From: Eubacteriaceae bacterium
GTDB lineage: Bacteria > Bacillota_A > Clostridia > Eubacteriales > Anaerofustaceae
Direction of reading: 5' to 3'
Assembly: GCA_031280495.1 (NCBI GenBank)
Contig: JAITGT010000049.1
Coordinates: forward strand, 1 to 8,879
Length of the DNA: 8,879 bases
Shown: one piece after another, positions 5,907-8,879 of the stretch
How the letters are laid out: the number at the start of each line of letters is the position of its first letter
Position numbering within the stretch: the first letter of the stretch is position 1
Program-made: the position numbers and the translations under genes
Notes under the pieces: model-generated
Seen by the model: only the letters and a program-made list of their open reading frames with translations
What the model was told of the DNA's origin: nothing
The model's database searches: none

Positions 5907-8879
5907 TTATTCTGCCTTTGATACAAGAATCGTCGCCGAATGCCCATTCAGTGCAACCGGCTGGCCTTCGTTCGCGCAAAGCATAATTTCAGTAGCCAGG
6001 ACCTCCGACGCTATTGCGCCCTTATGCTCTTCTGCAGCGCAAAGCACTTCGGCGTCCGAGTCAATATAAAGCTTTATTCTGTCCACAATGTCCAAGCCTT
6101 GGCTTTTGCGCAGCTGCTGCACTTTTGAGACGATCTCCCTGGCAAAGCCTTCGCGTACCAATTCAGGTGAAATGTCGGTGTTCAGGACAACGAACAAGCC
6201 GCCATCCAGCTGGACATTGTAGCCTTCCTTTGCCGTTGCGCTAATATCAAGCATATCGCTCGTGATTGCTTGCCCTCCATCGCTTGGGAAGAAGAAAGAT
6301 CCGCTTTCCAGCTCGGCGAGAACCTGGGCTGCAGGCGTTTTGGCCAGGTAAGAAGCGAGGTTCTTTACCTCTTTTCCAAGCGCTTTTCCAGCCACCTTGT
6401 AGTTTGGCTTTAGCGAGTAGTTGAGGTATGCCTGAGCATTCTCCGCAAACGACACGTTTTTGACGTTTAGCTCTTCGCGCACCAGCTCAGCTACCGCTTC
6501 GGAAGGCTTGACCCCAATGCCTCCTACAATCGTTTCTCTGAGCGGCTGGCGGACCTTCAGGCCCGCTTCCTCTCGCGCGCTCCGGCCTAGGCTGACGATA
6601 TCGCGGGCAAAAGTTATCTTCCTTTCAAGCATTTCGTCAATGAGCGAAGGATCGCATTGCGGAAAGCTTTCGAGGTGCACCGACTCCCCTTTTGTCATGG
6701 CCCGGTATATTTCCTCAGAAATATAAGGGGCAAAGGGCGCAGTGATCTTTGAGAGGCCGACAAGGATTTCATACGCTGTTTGGTAGACAGCCTTTTTTCC
6801 CGTTGATAGCCCGCTTTCCCAAAAACGGCGGCGTGAGCGGCGAATGTACCAGTTTGACAGATCATCGTTCACGAATTCCTGGATCAGCCGCACAGCGCGC
6901 GTCATGTCAAAGCTTTCCATCGCATCTGTCACTTCGCGGAGCAGCGAATTGTAGCGCGAAAGAAGCCAGCGATCAAGCTCTTCTCTGTCGCAGGGCGCAA
7001 TTGCGAACTTGCTTGCGTCTATAGAGTCTGCATTGGCATACAGTGCGAAAAAACTGTAGGCATTGCGGTAAGTTGAGAAGAATTTGCTAAGGACTTCTCG
7101 AAGGCCGGCTTCGTCGAACTTAGTCGGCTGCCAGGCCGGGGATACATGCAAGAGGTACCATCGAAGCGCGTCAGCTCCGTATATGTCAAACATTGCAAAG
7201 GGATCGACTGAATTGCCTCTGGATTTGCTCATTTTTTGCCCATTCTTGTCAAGAATTAGGTCATTTACGAGAACCCTTCGGTATGGCGAGCTGCCTGTCA
7301 GAAATGTCCCGATGGCTATGAGGGAATAAAACCACCCCCGCGTCTGGTCGATGCCTTCGCAGATGAAGTCAGCGGGAAACTGGCTGTGAAACATTTCCGC
7401 ATTCTCAAATGGGTAGTGGTATTGGGCGTAAGGCATGGCGCCAGAGTCAAACCAGCAGTCAATGACGTCTTTTACCCTTTCCATTGCGCCTGCGCATTCA
7501 GGGCATATGATGTGCACCTCGTCAATGTCGGGCCGGTGCAGTTCTATCGATTCGTCAATATTCTCAATGCTCTTTTCCACTAGATCACTGCGTGAGGAAA
7601 CCGACTCCAAATGGCCGCAAGCGCAGCGCCATATATTAAGAGGCGTCCCCCAATAGCGATTTCGCGAAATGGCCCAGTCCTTGACATTTTCAAGCCAGTT
7701 TCCGAATCGCTTCTCCCCGACATGTGCCGGATGCCACTCTACCTTTTCGTTGGCGGCGATTAGGCTGTCGCGCAAAGCCGTCATTTTGATGTACCAGCTG
7801 GGCTTTGCGTAGTAAAGCAGCGGTGTGTGGCATCTCCAGCAATGCGGATAGTTATGCTCTATGCGCTCTGCCTTGAACAGCATGCCTTCCTTCTTTAGCC
7901 AGGCGATAATGTCGGGATCCGCTTTCAGGACTTCCATGCCCTTCCAAATCGTATCTGTGTATTCCCCCCTTTCGTTGACAGGGTTGACAAAGGCAAGCCC
8001 CTCCTTCTGGGCAAGCTCATAGTCGTCCTCGCCAAACGCAGGGGCAATGTGCACAATGCCCGTTCCTTCTTCTATGGTAACGAAAGGCGCGCACAATACT
8101 ATGTGGCTCTTGCCCCCTTTCGGCTCAAGAAAGGGCATGAGAGGCTCATAGCTTTCGCCTGCGAGCTCGAATCCCTTTGCGCGGGAGAGAATCTCTGCAT
8201 CGCTGCCCAAAATAAATGGGGCGCGCGCTTCTGCCATGATGAGAACTTCGTCTCCAACTTTTGCCTTAATGTAAGTTATGTCCGCCCCAACAGCGAGGGC
8301 CACATTGGATGCCAGTGTCCATGGCGTCGTTGTCCACACAAGAAAGCTTTCATTTGATCCTTGCTTTCGAAATTTTACATAGACCGTGTCGGTTGTGTCG
8401 GACTCGTAGCCCAGTGAAACTTCGTGGCTGGCAAGGCCTGTCCCGCACCGAGGGCAGTAAGGCAGGATTTTGTTTCCTTCATACATAAGGCCTTCCCGAA
8501 AAAACTTGTCCAGAATCCACCATTCCGATTCGATGTAGTCGTTTTTAAGAGTTGTGTAAGGCTCGTCCATATCCACAAAATATGCCATGCGGTCCGTCAT
8601 TTCGCGCCACAGCGCCTCATACTCAAAAACAGACTCGCGGCATTTTTTGTTAAATTCCCTAACCCCATATTCTTCAATTTCCTTTTTGGAGTGAAGGTTT
8701 AGCTTTTTTTCAACCTCGATCTCAACAGGCAGCCCGTGGGTGTCCCATCCTGCCTTTTTGACAACATGGTATCCCTGCATTGTTTTGAACTTATTGACTG
8801 AATCTTTAAGAGTGCGGGCAATGACGTGGTGGATGCCCGGATTGCCGTTTGCCGTAGGGGGGCCTTCGTAAAATACCCA
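5907..8879 (-). CDS. ileS: Isoleucyl-tRNA synthetase, type 2 with GxHH motif, N-terminus missing
   Basis: This class I synthetase charges tRNA-Ile and hydrolyses mischarged Val-tRNA in the cytoplasm. The coding frame runs off the window at 8879. The visible 990 residues lack an estimated 40-50 N-terminal residues, so the ATG at 8780 is internal. Domains in visible numbering are: Rossmann start WVFYEGPPTANGNPGIHH (1-18); GWDTHGLPVE; CP1 editing domain with WTTTPWT (182-188) and GTGIVHIAPAFGEDD (272-286); cysteine pairs in PYCPRCG and CWRC; CWFDSG (475-480); KMSKS (549-553, bases 7221-7235); and an anticodon-binding helical domain from about 634 (ELDRWLL, later NWYIRRSRRRFW). Together these mark the eukaryote-like IleRS2 group, generally insensitive to mupirocin. 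The HIGH signature is GIHH (15-18), a swapped form of HxGH. The promoter and any T-box leader lie outside the window. Confidence 0.97.
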   Translation of the reverse strand, partial: WVFYEGPPTANGNPGIHHVIARTLKDSVNKFKTMQGYHVVKKAGWDTHGLPVEIEVEKKLNLHSKKEIEEYGVREFNKKCRESVFEYEALWREMTDRMAYFVDMDEPYTTLKNDYIESEWWILDKFFREGLMYEGNKILPYCPRCGTGLASHEVSLGYESDTTDTVYVKFRKQGSNESFLVWTTTPWTLASNVALAVGADITYIKAKVGDEVLIMAEARAPFILGSDAEILSRAKGFELAGESYEPLMPFLEPKGGKSHIVLCAPFVTIEEGTGIVHIAPAFGEDDYELAQKEGLAFVNPVNERGEYTDTIWKGMEVLKADPDIIAWLKKEGMLFKAERIEHNYPHCWRCHTPLLYYAKPSWYIKMTALRDSLIAANEKVEWHPAHVGEKRFGNWLENVKDWAISRNRYWGTPLNIWRCACGHLESVSSRSDLVEKSIENIDESIELHRPDIDEVHIICPECAGAMERVKDVIDCWFDSGAMPYAQYHYPFENAEMFHSQFPADFICEGIDQTRGWFYSLIAIGTFLTGSSPYRRVLVNDLILDKNGQKMSKSRGNSVDPFAMFDIYGADALRWYLLHVSPAWQPTKFDEAGLREVLSKFFSTYRNAYSFFALYANADSIDASKFAIAPCDREELDRWLLSRYNSLLREVTDAMESFDMTRAVRLIQEFVNDDLSNWYIRRSRRRFWESGLSTGKKAVYQTAYEILVGLSKITAPFAPYISEEIYRAMTKGESVHLESFPQCDPSLIDEMLERKITFARDIVSLGRSAREEAGLKVRQPLRETIVGGIGVKPSEAVAELVREELNVKNVSFAENAQAYLNYSLKPNYKVAGKALGKEVKNLASYLAKTPAAQVLAELESGSFFFPSDGGQAITSDMLDISATAKEGYNVQLDGGLFVVLNTDISPELVREGFAREIVSKVQQLRKSQGLDIVDRIKLYIDSDAEVLCAAEEHKGAIASEVLATEIMLCANEGQPVALNGHSATILVSKAE

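Overview
The window looks like chromosomal DNA of an endospore-forming Firmicute, most likely a mid-GC member of the Clostridia. The evidence is the tail of the spoIIIA sporulation operon, AGGAGG-type ribosome binding sites, sigma-A-like promoters, U-tract terminators and a type 2 (eukaryote-like) isoleucyl-tRNA synthetase. No mobile element, CRISPR array, tRNA or rRNA was seen.

Layout, left to right. (1) 1-1673, plus strand: spoIIIAF, spoIIIAG and spoIIIAH, tightly packed and closed by a UUCG-tetraloop terminator. They encode forespore-channel (A-Q complex) parts made in the mother cell. (2) 1674-2057: an intergenic region with a good sigma-A-like promoter, a long two-part leader hairpin and a strong Shine-Dalgarno sequence too far from any start codon. 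(3) 2058-3107, plus strand: a secreted lipoprotein of unrecognised family, followed by a strong terminator. (4) 3149-4927: about 1.8 kb between convergent genes with no gene I can support. It is poor in stop codons, and one plus-strand frame has only three stops in about 500 codons. (5) 4980-5831, minus strand: a second lipoprotein with a Dx[N]xDGxxD calcium-type loop that recalls the XAC2610-like fold. (6) 5907-8879, minus strand: ileS, cut off at its N-terminus by the window edge.

How the genes relate: the spoIIIA genes form one functional unit. The plus-strand lipoprotein has its own promoter and is separated from spoIIIA by a terminator. The minus-strand lipoprotein lies 75 bases downstream of ileS with no terminator between them, so read-through is possible, although it also has a weak promoter candidate.

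The best item for a second look is the IleRS class I signature, which reads GIHH (GxHH) instead of HxGH. This swapped motif is known from type 2 IleRS enzymes with extreme mupirocin resistance. After that come the structured leader with a detached Shine-Dalgarno at 1896-2072 and the unexplained convergent desert at 3149-4927. I see no strong evidence for a wholly new multi-gene system.
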